From Euglena gracilis (taxonomy: Eukaryota; Euglenida; Euglenophyceae; Euglenales), in NCBI GenBank assembly GCA_039621445.1, contig CP154956.1:91979934-92043933 (forward strand): a stretch of 64,000 nucleotides of DNA. The letters are read 5' to 3'. Under the pieces are notes generated by a model. The model worked only from the letters and a program-made list of their open reading frames with translations, made no database searches and was not told the origin of the DNA. The position numbers were made by a program, and so were the translations under genes. Below, in pieces: positions 35,216 to 45,402 of this stretch; position 1 is the stretch's first letter, and every line of letters begins with the position of its first letter.

Positions 35216-37660
35216 GGGGCCTGGGACAAGCAGCTGAAGGCATGGCAGCAAAAGATGTTGCACTTGGAGGGGATGGTGGCATGCCTGTATGGCAGTGTGG
35301 AAGCAGATTATCAAATATTGGCACAACAACTGTTTTTTGCTGTAGCAGAGCTAGAGCAGACGCTGCTGAAGGAGAGGAAGAAGTGCAGCATTCCAGGGGC
35401 AATCTCAAGTACAAACAACGGGCTGTTCTCCAAAGAAGATTTGGCAGTTGACAAAGCCCAATGGGCTCTGAATCAAGCAGGCTTGGCACCAGCCTTCTCC
35501 AGACATTCTATGTCTCATTTTCCCATTCCCACAGGGAACAAAGGATTTAAGTTCAAGTTTGGCAAAGACAAAGGCTATGGCAGCCAATTCAAGTCTGGGA
35601 GAGGAAAGGGCTATGGCATCCAGTGGAGACCAGGGTTGTCCAAAGGGTCTGAATCATCTCTGGAATCATCTCTCTCCTCACCCTTTTCCTCAGAAAAGGC
35701 AAGGGGAAGGCCTGAAGCATCAAAGACCCCAAGAGGGGGTAAAACCAACAAAGCCAAGCACAGAGGGAGTCAGGGCTTACAGGCCCCAGGTGCCAATGGT
35801 GGGCAAGCCAGAACCAAGATGAGAGTGGGGGGAGAGACCCCCCAGCTGAGCTCCAAGGAGGAGGTAACCCCCCTGCTGACCCCTGCCCTGAGGCCATCAC
35901 CAGTCTGGCAAGGGCTCCTGGAACCAGGGACCTGGCCCACACCAACCTGCTCCCCAGAGGAATGGGAGAAAGGTATCCTTCAAGGGTTGGATTTCAGAGA
36001 AAGGGCATGGCTGGGGGTGCCATTGTTTCAGAGACTGAGAAAATGCCTGCCATGGTGGCAGCAAAATGCAAGCCAGTGGGTAGTATCACTAATTCAAAAT
36101 GGTGTGCAGCCAGACCACCCTCTACCCCAGTTTCTGTCAAAAAGACAGCAGCAAAAGTCAGAGCAGGAAATCAGCCTGGCCTCCAAAATCCTGAGGGAGT
36201 ACAAAGACAGTGGGGCAACAAAAAAATTGGAAATGGCCACAGACACTGCCAACCTAGTACCCTGGTTTGTGTTGTCCAAACCAGAAGGGGAGGGGGTCAA
36301 GCATCGACTTATCACAGATTGTCGAGATCTAAATCAATTTTGCTGCCCAGAAAAGTTCACTTTGGAAAACATGTCCACCATTTTCCCCACTCTGAAAAAA
36401 GGGGACTGGGCAGCCAAACTAGACTTGAAAGATGCCTACTTTCATCTGGGTCTGGAAAAATATTTCAAAATTTTTGTCAGAATTCAGGTGGGACCAGACC
36501 TGTGGGAGTTTCAGGGGGCCTGTTTTGGCCTAAGCACCCTCCCAAAGTTGTTCATGTCCCTAATGAAAGTCCTGCTAAAAATGTGGCGATCAAAGGGATT
36601 GCAGGTGTTCGTCTATTTGGACGACATCATTCTGTTTGGTTCAACAGAAAATTCGGTGAAAAAGCATTTGTTGACAATGCTGAACACATTAGGGGAGGCT
36701 GGGTTCAAAGTCAGCGAGAAAGTCTGTGTTTACTCCCACCCAAAGGCTGCAACATTTGGGATTGGAGGTGCCCCCCCACAAATTAAAAACCATCAGAAAG
36801 GAACTGGGCAAGGTGGTTCTGGCCCAGAAACTGAGTTGCAGAAAGATTTCCAGCATTCTGGGACAAATCAGAAGTTACCTCCCTGCTCTGCCATTTCTGA
36901 GATTGGTAACCCAGGAGCTCTTAAAGTTCAGCCAGCTGCATCAGGAAAAGGGCTGGGATTTTTGCATCGACATACCAGAAAGCCTGAAGGGGGAAATCAA
37001 AGTCCTAAAGGCATACCTGCTACCAGGCCTGGACAGACCTTTCCTACAACAGGCACAAAGGGTGCTCCATTCAGTCTCCTCCACATGGGCATGGGGGGGG
37101 TGGACTCCTCCCAAAATCAAATAATCCAAGAAATTTGGAGGGATAAAAATTGTTTACATATAAATGTGAAAGAGCTGATGGCAGCAGTGCAGACAGTAAA
37201 AAGCCTTTGCCCAGCCTGGGGAAACTGTGCTGTTAAACGTGGACAATCAAGTGGCACTAAGTTATCTCACCAAGTGGGGGGGAAGAAAACAGCACCTCAA
37301 TCAGAGCTTGGAACCTCTATTTCATTGGTGTTGGGAAAAGCAAGTTCAGCTGCAGGCCCAGTGGGTTCCTTCAGCAGAAATGGTGGCAGACCCCCTCACA
37401 AGGTGGGATCAGGACGGGGCGGATTATACCCTGTGCCCAAACCTGTTCACCCAAATTCGGCATTTTTTCAGAACCGACATTGCTCCAGACACAGACATGT
37501 TTGAATCTCCAGGAAATGCAAAATTCCATAAGTTTGTGGCCAGATGGCCCCACCACCAGTCTTGTGGACGCATTGAAATGCGATCTGTCTTCAGTCCGAC
37601 ATGTTTATGCCAACCCCCACTGGGAAGTGATTTTTCATTGGCTCATCAGAATGAGATTGA
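35198..37660 (+). pseudogene. Element A polyprotein: gag C-terminus, reverse transcriptase, RNase H, methyltransferase-like
   Basis: One frame is open from 35,198 to 37,504, but the true coding path leaves it at about 36,727, 37,095, 37,222 and 37,548. Up to 36,230 is a Gly/Lys/Ser-rich gag tail containing LGVPLFQRL and LPWWQQ, conserved in C. The RT shows VPWFVLSKPEG, LITDCRDLN, KLDLKDAYFH, FGLSTLP and the catalytic YLDDI at 36,614-36,628. RNase H has HINVKEL and NVDNQV, but the first catalytic Asp (DSST in B and C) is Val (VSST). The methyltransferase domain has FESPGNAKFHKFVARWPH, but motif NPPW is NPHW. Two catalytic losses plus the frameshifts make this a dead copy. Confidence 0.75.
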
Positions 37661-38720
37661 ACAAGCACGTGAAATGCCTTTTGGTGACACCCATGTGGGT
37701 TTCGAGTCCATGGTGGCCCCTATTAATAAAAAAAACCAAAACCAGGGACAAGAATGTTGGTCATACCCCCCAGGGAGGGAATGTTCAAGAATTGTTGGGG
37801 GCAGTCAATGCCAAGGCCAAAGTGGCCCCTGGCTTGGACAGTGGTATCAGGTTCCTTTTGGAACAGCAAAATGCCACATCAAGACATTGAAAATGTCCTG
37901 AGGACTTTGGGACCCCTGAAGCGTTATGACAGTGCATTCAGAAAACTGTTTGTTATTTTGCAACAGAAAGGATTGGAGCCCTTGCAAGTCTCCAGGATGG
38001 AGCTGGCCACTGCCCTGTTGGACCTACACAAACTTTCACAGGCTGATGCTGGATGTGCGTATGCCTCCCTGCAGTATTTATCTGGGTTGGAATCCATTCG
38101 ATTTCACCCTTTACTAACAAAAGTGAAAAAAGGAATGGAATCGTTCAGTTCAGAGGACCCATTACCCATTTTGATAAAATTGCAGAGCACTGAAAGGGTT
38201 TCTGGCATGTCCCTTATGGAGCTGAGGTGGAGAATCATTCTTTCCTTCATGCTTTTGGCTCTTCACAGGGGGGTGGACCTGGCAAGAACACAAAGGACCA
38301 TTTCAGTGGTGGGGGAAATTTTTCATTTTGGTAAGGAGAAAGGGTTGGCCTTCACCAAAGTGGGAGCAGGTGTTGAAGATTGATTCACTGCCATCTTTGA
38401 GTCCATATCATTTGATGAGATAATACGTGAAAAGAGCATCTTTCATCCCCCAGGATGCCCCTTTGTTGTGGAGTTTGGATGGCAAAAAACCTTTGACATC
38501 CAACAGAATCAACTCTTTGACAAAGGAGTTATTGGAAACTTTTGGCATTCCAGTTTCCCACTGGAAAGCCCACAGCACCAGGGGGGCAGGAGTTTTGATG
38601 ATCACAAAAAATTGGGAATGTCCAGTGAGGAGGTGTGTGAAATTGGTCAGTGGAAAAATTCCACAGCCTTTTCAGCCCATTATTTACGATTGGGGGCGGG
38701 GATTCCGCAACAAAAAAATT
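37660..38720 (+). pseudogene. Element A tyrosine recombinase
   Basis: Starts in the methyltransferase frame and continues via frameshifts near 37,870, 38,375 and 38,610. Shared N-terminal landmarks are LKRYDSAF and ADAGCAYASL. The catalytic set is visible: Arg in LHRGVDLARTQRT, His and Arg in HSTRGAG, a final EVCEIGQWK box, and the nucleophile Tyr in AHYLRLGAG. It integrates the circular DIRS intermediate. Broken by frameshifts here, though all catalytic residues survive. Confidence 0.7.
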
Positions 38721-38743
38721 TGAAAAGCAGGTCGTGCACAAAG

Positions 38744-38838
38744 TCTCACCCCCAGAGTGTGCGAAGCCAGAATGGTCGAGTACTCCCGGGAAGTCTGACC
38801 AGGGAGGAAGTGACCATGAGGGCGGAGCACAAGAGGGG
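38744..38838 (+). repeat. Element A internal complementary region
   Basis: 38,744-38,768 is the exact inverse of A's left terminus (34,447-34,471). 38,777-38,838 is the inverse of A's right terminus (39,064-39,125) with one mismatch in 62. This is the DIRS internal complementary region, thought to template closure of the circle. Confidence 0.8.
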
Positions 38839-38959
38839 GGTGAACCCACCCAACCCACCCGGAAAAGGAAAGCATCCTCCTTCAGGGGGGGGGGCAAAAA
38901 CGCCCCTACACACAGGCCGGGGAGCCCCTGCGGTTCACCTTCGCCAAGTCGGTGTCGGA

Positions 38960-39125
38960 GAGCACATCATCGCCAACTCCGGCACCAAAGTCGCAGTAAG
39001 AAGCACCCCGCCAAAAAACAACACAAACAAGAAGACAGCCGGCACACAAAGCAGGATCTCACGCCCCTCTTGTGCTCCGCCCTCATGGTCACTTCCTCCC
39101 TGGTCAGACTTCCAGGGAGTACTCG
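38960..39125 (+). repeat. Element A right terminal repeat
   Basis: Inverse of 34,470-34,555 (GCCAACTCCGGCACCAAAG, GCCGGCACACAAAGCAGGAT landmarks), followed by the 62 bp arm that pairs with the internal region. Confidence 0.75.
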
Positions 39126-39881
39126 GCCCTGCCCCGCCCTCTCGCATGGTCGCTTGGTGGAGGGCCCCCCCGGGGGTGGGGATGACTATCTCTTTCTGGT
39201 GTGTTTTTGGGTGGGTGGTTGGGGCTGTTTGGCTGTGGGTCCCCTTTCTGGCTGGGATGTCTTTTTTGTCTTGCTGCTTTTATTATGGGTGGGGGGATTG
39301 GGCTCACCATCTTCTTTGTCCCTTACTCCCTCTTCCTGTGTCTTGGGAGTCCGAGGCCACTCGGGCTCCGCACCGCGGGATGTGAGGTACTGTGCACCCC
39401 CCTTTGGGCCATAGCCTTTTGAATTTTTGATACGACACCCAGCCTCAAATAATGAGCTTGGAAGGCCTCAAAATTTTTCGATTGTCCCAAAAATTTTCCA
39501 TTGTCCCGGTTGCTGACTTCCTCCACCTGCAAACCAGCATTTTTCCACCATAAAACCCCAGCCCATCCGGTGCTGTGGGCTTTCCAGTGGGTGGTGCCCA
39601 CACCCTCCTCCTGCATGATTATTTTGGTGTGGGAAGTCGCTCTGTCTAAGGTCAAAGGCCTTTTTCCATTCAAAGACCATAACAAATTATTTTTTTTCCA
39701 ACCGTTTGGGCCGTCCGCTCCACATACTCTTTCAATAAATGCCAGCGGCTTATGAGGGGGTTGTGGGGCAGATTCAAAATCTCCCCCCACCTTGGGTACT
39801 GCCACCCTTTCCTTTGCAAAAAAATGAATTTTTTCTCTCTCACAAAACTGATTTTTCGCTGGGTTCTGGCTAGGTCAAACC
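39126..39881 (-). mobile_element. DIRS element E body, truncated
   Basis: Continuation of E beyond the inserted element A. Its internal complementary region is at about 39,300-39,390 (TCTTGGGAGTCCGAG then CACTCGGGCTCCGCAC), followed on the minus strand by the recombinase remnant. The 5' two thirds of E are missing; sequence beyond 39,881 belongs to another reading frame. Confidence 0.55.
39325..39881 (-). pseudogene. Element E tyrosine recombinase, C-terminal remnant
   Basis: The minus strand reads FDLARTQRKISFV (catalytic Arg region, with the Arg itself lost), LNLPHNPLISRWHLLKEYVE, WSLNGKRPLTLD, then HSTGWAG where intact copies have HSTRGAG, and AHYLRLG with the nucleophile Tyr. Loss of the HxxR arginine plus frameshifts makes it inactive. 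It is closest to element A's recombinase (LLWSLDGKKPLTS). Confidence 0.65.
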
Positions 39882-40198
39882 ATGGCCGCAGTATGCTACC
39901 AGAACCCGCAGTATGCTGAGGTCCCGGTTCCGGGCGCCACACATGCTGACAGTCTTTCATCCACGGTATTCGCCGCGGCTAGCAGCAGCAGGTCCGCATG
40001 CGAGGTAGCAGGTCCATCTGACGTCCAGCAGCCGGCACCCCAGCAACCAGGGCAGCACAGATCGCGACTACCTCTCGCACACCCCCCAGCGGATCCTTTT
40101 ATGCAAGCCCTTTGGGATGCATACTGCGCTCAGTTGTTGGTGGTAGCCAACACCCATGTGGCTCAGTGGTGTCACTTTGGTCAAGCCCTGATGACGGG

Positions 40199-40514
40199 TG
40201 TAGGGGGTGTGGGCCTCACCACTCCCACAACCCCCTGGCGGCTAGCCCCTGGCGCCTGCAGGCCCTGCCACTGGCTGGGATCCATCAATTCACCCAGGGG
40301 GCCTGGCACCCACCTGGGACTTTCCTTGGAACTTTTCATGGTAATCCCACTTCCCAATTCCCAGCGCCGGCACAAATCAAGATACTTCCCAGAACTGAAC
40401 AACCAAAGTCAAACTGAACACGCTGCTTGCCACTGTAAACACAAACACAGACAGAATTTTGCGTAAATTCCTAATTCCTCTGCTGGAATCTTAATCTCAT
40501 TCCCAGCGCCCACA
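40199..40514 (+). repeat. 5' LTR of the non-autonomous element
   Basis: 316 bp, TG...CA ends. It differs from its partner at about a dozen sites, including a small block near 40,341-40,347. Confidence 0.65.
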
Positions 40515-40904
40515 CTCCCCTCCTTAAAAAGCTGCCCAGGACAGCTAAACCTGCCTTCGGCAAAAAGGCGCTGGGAGTTGTTTTTTTTTTGTTCACGAAC
40601 ACAATCTTGACACTTTCTTTCGGTCTGTCCGTTTCTTTTTTTTTTCTGTGAGGCGGGGCGGGGTTCTCCTACAGCAGCAGGGGGGAGCAGCAGGCACCCG
40701 CACCTCCTTGGGCCGTTCTGGCGGGGGTTCCCCCCCAGAACAGTCCAAAGATACCCCTTGGGCCGTCATCTCTGGTTTTTTTTTCGTTTTTCCCCTGTCT
40801 CTCCTTTTTTTGCCCGTCCAGAGATGGGGGTCCAGGGGCTGGTGAAGGTCCTGGGAAGGGGGCTCGCAGGTGCAGCGGGAGGGGGTTACCGCGGGGAGGG
40901 CTTC

Positions 40905-41110
40905 GGCCACAGGCCTGGGAGGGGGACCCAGCCCACGCCGTCCAGGCGGGCTTCGGCCACAACGCCTGAGGGCTTCGGCCCAGGCATACAGGAGGGGGAC
41001 CCAGCCCACACCATCCCGGCGGGCTTCGGCCACAGCTGGTGAGGGCTTCGGCCCTGGGCATGCGGGAGGGGGACCCAGCCCACACCGTCCCAGGCAGGGC
41101 TTCGGCCTCA
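40905..41110 (+). repeat. Minisatellite, GC-rich, about 70 bp unit
   Basis: Three copies of a unit containing GGCTTCGGCCACAG and GAGGGGGACCCAGCCCAC within the LTR element. Confidence 0.7.
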
Positions 41111-41214
41111 GCCCCTCGGGGCCTCCTTCGCCTTCTGCCTGCGCTCCTTCCTTCTCCTTCCTCTTGACTTCTCCGGCGAGCCTTCGCCCTCACCATGCCC
41201 CACTGGGGCCTAAT

Positions 41215-41605
41215 GCCCAATTCCGTCATCTCCAGAATGTCCATCTCGACCATCTCCATGTCTGGAATGTCCATCTCGCCCATCTCCATGTCTGGAATGT
41301 CCATCTCGACCATCTTGACTCATCTCGATTCGGGCATCACCACCTCTGACATGACCATCTCTGGCATGCACTTGCCTGACATCTCCTTCCACAGCATTCA
41401 CATCTCTGGCATTTCCATCCTTGGCATTCCCGTCTGCGGCATTTCCATCCTTGGCATGCACATCTCTGACATCTCCTTCCTCGGCATTCACATCTCTGGC
41501 ATTCCCATCCTTGGCATTCGCATCTCTGGCATTTCCATCCTTGGCATTCCCGTCTCTGACATCTCCTTCCACAGCATTCACCAGCCTGGCATCAGAGGCC
41601 ACCCT
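41215..41605 (+). repeat. Minisatellite of 15 bp units (GGCATTCCCATCCTT type)
   Basis: Tandem 15-mers such as GGCATTTCCATCCTT and GGCATTCACATCTCT. Being a multiple of three, it gives long repetitive frames on both strands (for instance DGNARDVNAEEGDV on the minus strand). There is no evidence it is translated. Confidence 0.8.
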
Positions 41606-41836
41606 GCCATGGGCCCTGAGCCTGCCAGCAGCAGCTGCTGCTGCACGGCTGGCACACCACGAACAGCCACACTCCGCATCAGAACTTGAATAATACACCA
41701 TCAGGTTGATGTTCACTCCTTCAGTCCACACCTTCTTGATGATCTCCTGCAGGCACATGCCATGCCTGATCCCGGCATGGCGGACAGCCGCCACGTGGCT
41801 GGTAGGCATGTTGTTTGACTGGCAGTGTTCAGTTTG

Positions 41837-42155
41837 TGTAGGGGGTGTGGGCCTCACCACTCCCACAACCACCTGGCGGCTGGCCCCTGGCGCCTGCAGT
41901 CCCTGCCACTGGCTGGGATCCATCAATTCACCCAGGGGGCCTGGCACCCACCTGGGACTTTCCTTGGAACTTTTCATTGTACTTCATCCCACTTCCCAAT
42001 TCCCAGCGCTGGCACAAATCACAATACTTCCCAGAACTGAACAACCAAAGTCAAACTGAACATGCTGCTTGCCACTGTAAACACAAACACAGACAGAATT
42101 TTGCGTAATTCCTAATTCCCCTGCTGTAATCTTAATCTCATTCCCAGCGCCCACA
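41837..42155 (+). repeat. 3' LTR of the non-autonomous element
   Basis: 319 bp partner of 40,199-40,514. Confidence 0.65.
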
Positions 42156-42800
42156 CGGGGAGACGGTATTTCTTGTCGGCATCACATTCAGGATTCGAGC
42201 CTGGCGAGACTGTGATGGAACTGGGTGAGTATGTGCCGCCCATGCTGGCGCCGGTGGGATCACACACCGTGCACATGCGTGACCACACTCCGCCACCGAT
42301 AGGTGAGGCTGTGCCCGCCCCGCCTGGGAAGACCAGAATCTTTGCTCGCCAGCCCTCGCCGCCGCGAATGCCGCCGTACTAGCCGCCAGCGGAGCATTTC
42401 GCCTCACAGTATGCGACGTGTGCGGATTCCCCGCACGGCGCATGCGTGCTCCCAGCCGGACAGACCCCCGTGACCCCTGAGGCATAAGTGCAGCAGATGT
42501 ACGCGCACTAGAAACATGTGCCAATGGCCCCGCCTGCCGCTGGCATTACGCCAGCACGACAGGAGCCCATGGTGGTGGAGGATGATCCTCCCCGTCATGA
42601 GGGTACGGGACCTCTCAGTGCACCTCCTACTCAGACCGGGAATATCCTGCGTCGGGAGGGTGCCCCCCTCCGTACAGCACCTACAGGACTCGGGCAGGAT
42701 GAACCTGCTCGACACGTCCTGCAGGAACCGTTTTTCACGTCTGAAGAGCAGCGGATGGGGTATTAGGCCTCCTACGCTTCCCTTCAGGGCCGTGGATATA

Positions 42801-43425
42801 ACCCCCCCCCCCCATTTAGACCGACCCGTCGGTTTAGGACTTTTGGGTTGGCGGAAATCCTGGAGGAGGTCGGTTTAGACGGGGGGTCGGTTTCAGAGGG
42901 AGCACACGGCTGGCCGACTGCGTGACGGAAGCGGGTTGATATTAGCAAAGCAATTTCAATTGGCAAATGCCGAATTTTGTCGGCCAATTCCTGTCTTTGA
43001 GTGACAAATGCCTAATTTGGGATGCAAATGCTTAATTTTTGGGGGCAAATGCTGAATTTTGGGTGGCAAACTTCCTAATTTTGGGTGCAATCTTCAAATT
43101 TTTGATGCAAATGCCTAATTTTGTAATTTTTGGGTTCCAACAGCAAATTTTCGGAAGAAAATGCCCCATTTGAAGTGTAAACTCCAATATTTGGAAGCAA
43201 ATGCCTAATTTTGGGTGTAAATCCTAATTTTGGGTCATCAATACTAATTTCAATGAGCATGGATGCTCTTTCCGTTGGCGGCTTCCATTATGTTGTGCAT
43301 GTTTGTCATCCAATTTGCCATGGGTCGGTTTATTTCTTTTTTTTTTGGTTGAAATTATGCAATGGGGCGGTTTGGAAGGGTAGATCGGTTTAGAAGGGGG
43401 GTCGGTTTAAATGGGGGGGGGGGTT
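42801..43425. mobile_element. TA-flanked C-tract TIR element, copy 7, inserted in a reading frame
   Basis: Left A, C12, ATTTAGACCGAC; the inverse of the right end is AA, C11, ATTTAAACCGAC. TA at 42,799-42,800 and 43,426-43,427. Length plus TA is 627 bases (divisible by three), and removal rejoins GGCCGTGGATATA to CCCCATACCATCC in a continuous frame. The interior carries about eight tandem 'gcaaatgcctaattttggg' units. No transposase frame. This is the best-supported member of the family because the interrupted sequence can be read. Confidence 0.75.
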
Positions 43426-44351
43426 TACCCCATACCATCCGTACCAACCGCAGCTGCGGGTGGCGACCCCGGTATTACCCGGTGAGCCCCCGGCAGGAGC
43501 GACAGTATTACCTGCCACCCTGAAGCGCGACCGGGCTACGGAGAACCTTACCCCACAGCCCAGGCGACCCAGCCCAAAGGACGCGGAAGGCGGCGCTGCA
43601 ATACAGGTGGAAACCAGCCAGGATACCCGGCTGGACAACCACCAGCAGAGGCACAGGCGGCGATGAGTCATCCTGCCGCCAATTCCTCCGGTATGGAAGG
43701 AGTCGCGACCCCCTGCACCGAGACCAATCCCACGCCAGGATCCTAGCCAACGCCCAGCCACGCCATCACCGCGACGTGCAGCGGAACGGCCAGGTACCTC
43801 CCCAGAAATGGAATGGGAAGGAACCGAACCGACCCCTGCTGCACCGAGAACTCAACCCTCTGCTATTCGCCAGACGGGAAAGGAGATGGGCAAGGCTGAG
43901 GGCAAAGACAAAGGAGAAGGCAAAGGCGTGGCCGGCTAGGGTAGGGCTGAGGGTAAGGGTGAGGGTAAGGGGAAGTGAAAAGTAAGGGAGGAGGAAGAGG
44001 AACAATCAGCAGAAGCCCCCTCGGACTATGAGCAAATTCTCAAGTTCAAGGAGGAGCTGGAGCATGAGGGCTGGAGGGTGCAACATGGATATCATGTTGC
44101 ATGGAACCGCCCAGTCACCCCTCCATAAGCAGTCATCGAGGTGGTATTAAACCACACCGGGGACAGATTCAGACAATTCCATTAAGAAATTGTTCTGTAC
44201 GCCTTCGAAGGTGAAGGTGACAGAGCCTTACTGGGTGTCCAGCCGGGTTTCTAGGAGCTCTGGAATTGCACTGAGACTAAGTAGCTTCTGACTTGACCCA
44301 CAATCGAACTGAGCTTTCTGCAGCTCATTTTTTGTGCCGTGAGCACTTTGC

Positions 44352-45144
44352 CTAGCTCCTTTCTGAGGGATGTAGTTTTCCTGAGGAGTTTCCAGTTGGC
44401 CTTTTTTTAAAATTGATCCACTGGCCCAAATGATTTATTTCCTGTGTGGGTTGCAGACAGGATTTGGGGAGGTTTAAGCTGAAACCTGCCAGTAAAAGGT
44501 CCTTTTTATTTTTTCCAAGTGTCGGGCTGCTGTCTTTTTGCTGGGGGCTAACAGCAAAATGTCGTCCAGGTAGATGAAAACTACCTTTCCCTCCTTTCTC
44601 CATTTACTTTCCCAGACTCTCATAAGAGTCATAAATTTTGTGGCAGGCTGCTGATGCCAAATCATGCAGCTTGAAACTACCAAGTTCCCCCCCCCCACTT
44701 GCATGCAAACATGTTTTTCCAGGCTTCTGTGCAGCTTTAGGTGAAAATATGCATCTTTCCGATCGATTTTTCAACAAAACCAACCCTTTCTTAAATATAG
44801 GAAGATGTTTCCCATGTGTTCCAGTCTGAACTTCTGGGGAGTGAAGAGGATATTTAACTGTCGACAACCTGATATTAATCTTTTTAGACAATCTTTCTTT
44901 TGTTTCTCCCCTTATCTTTGGTAATGATGAAGTAAGGGACAAAATGTTTTGCCTCCTCTGGGGGGATTTGCCTGGTTGCTCCTGCACATTCGTATTCTCT
45001 CAGGATTTTCTGGCAAGTCATGATTTCCTGGGGGGGGGTTTGAAGGGAACTTTTAAGGACATCTAAGGGGGGAGGGGAAGATCTGCCATAACCCCCTCCC
45101 TTATCAGGTTTAAAACATCTCTGTTGGCTCCTGCTTTGACCCAA
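44352..45144 (-). pseudogene. DIRS element D reverse transcriptase, truncated
   Basis: The minus strand shows CQKILREYECAGATRQIPPE, a pre-RT motif shared with A (ASKILREYKDSGATKK). FVPYFIITKDKG follows, and then VFIYLDDILLLAP (catalytic Asp pair at about 44,564-44,581). The frame ends soon after LNLPKSCLQPTQEINHLGQW. Everything downstream (RNase H, methyltransferase, recombinase) is missing. At least two frameshifts occur. Confidence 0.7.
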
Positions 45145-45402
45145 TGGGGAATGCTGGCCTGCAGGGTCTTGTAAGGGGGCACCCCTGGGTGTAATGTGTG
45201 TGGGGATTCCACAGGCCCCATCACTGGGATCCTTCCCCCTGGCTGCCCCATCACTGGGGTCACCTCGGGCTGCCCCATCAATGGGGCTACAGCTGGCCCT
45301 GCCATAGGGATTCTCAAAGACAGGATTTCTCCCTACTTTTTAATGATGGGGGAAGGTCTGTGTCTGCAGTGGGGAGGTGTAAGGCTGTGGGGTCTGGGGT
45401 GA

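Larger units (their letters stand above)
34435..39125 (+). mobile_element. DIRS-type tyrosine-recombinase retrotransposon A (full length, decayed)
   Basis: About 4.69 kb. Order: terminal repeat, gag-like ORF, reverse transcriptase, RNase H, DAM-like methyltransferase domain, tyrosine recombinase, internal complementary region, terminal repeat. DIRS elements copy RNA into circular DNA and integrate by site-specific recombination, without integrase or protease. A trinucleotide TCG ends the element at both sides (34,435-34,437; 39,123-39,125). The first 10 bases after the left TCG do not match the junction predicted from the internal region, so the left end has mutated. There are at least eight frameshifts. 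It is nested in element E. Confidence 0.8.
40199..42155 (+). mobile_element. Non-autonomous LTR-type element (TRIM-like)
   Basis: Two direct repeats, 40,199-40,514 and 41,837-42,155, roughly 95% identical by eye, both beginning TGTAGGGGG and ending CGCCCACA (TG...CA). CGGG flanks the whole unit (40,195-40,198 and 42,156-42,159), a 4 bp target duplication. The 1.32 kb interior has two minisatellites and no pol motifs. I could not see a convincing primer binding site or polypurine tract, so the LTR reading rests on the repeat structure and duplication. Strand is arbitrary. Confidence 0.65.
39882..44280 (+). pseudogene. Long broken reading frame interrupted by two mobile elements
   Basis: Begins MAAVCYQNPQYAEVPVPG at 39,882 and is Pro/Gln-rich. 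It is broken at 40,198 by the LTR element and at 42,800 by a C-tract TIR element. With one copy of each target duplication retained, the frame runs MTG|RRYFLSASHSG and QGRGY|TPYHPYQPQ without a shift, and stays coherent to about 44,270 (Lys/Glu/Gly-rich, then EELEHEGWRVQHGYHVAW). Ten in-frame stops occur after the first insertion (42,380 TAG; 42,485 TAA; 42,509 TAG; 42,764 TAG; 43,664 TGA; 43,937 TAG; 43,976 TGA; 44,126 TAA; 44,183 TAA; 44,252 TAG). All are one C-to-T change from Gln or Arg codons. Family not recognised; a retroelement gag-like protein or a host gene are both possible. Confidence 0.6.

Noticed and set aside
41210-41977. 255-codon minus-strand Asp/Gly/Ala-rich repeat protein
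   Set aside because: Created by a 15 bp minisatellite inside the non-autonomous LTR element; other frames are equally open.
42380-44254. TAA/TAG reassigned to glutamine
   Set aside because: TGA stops occur in the same frame, and DIRS coding frames in the window avoid internal TAA/TAG; decay is simpler.
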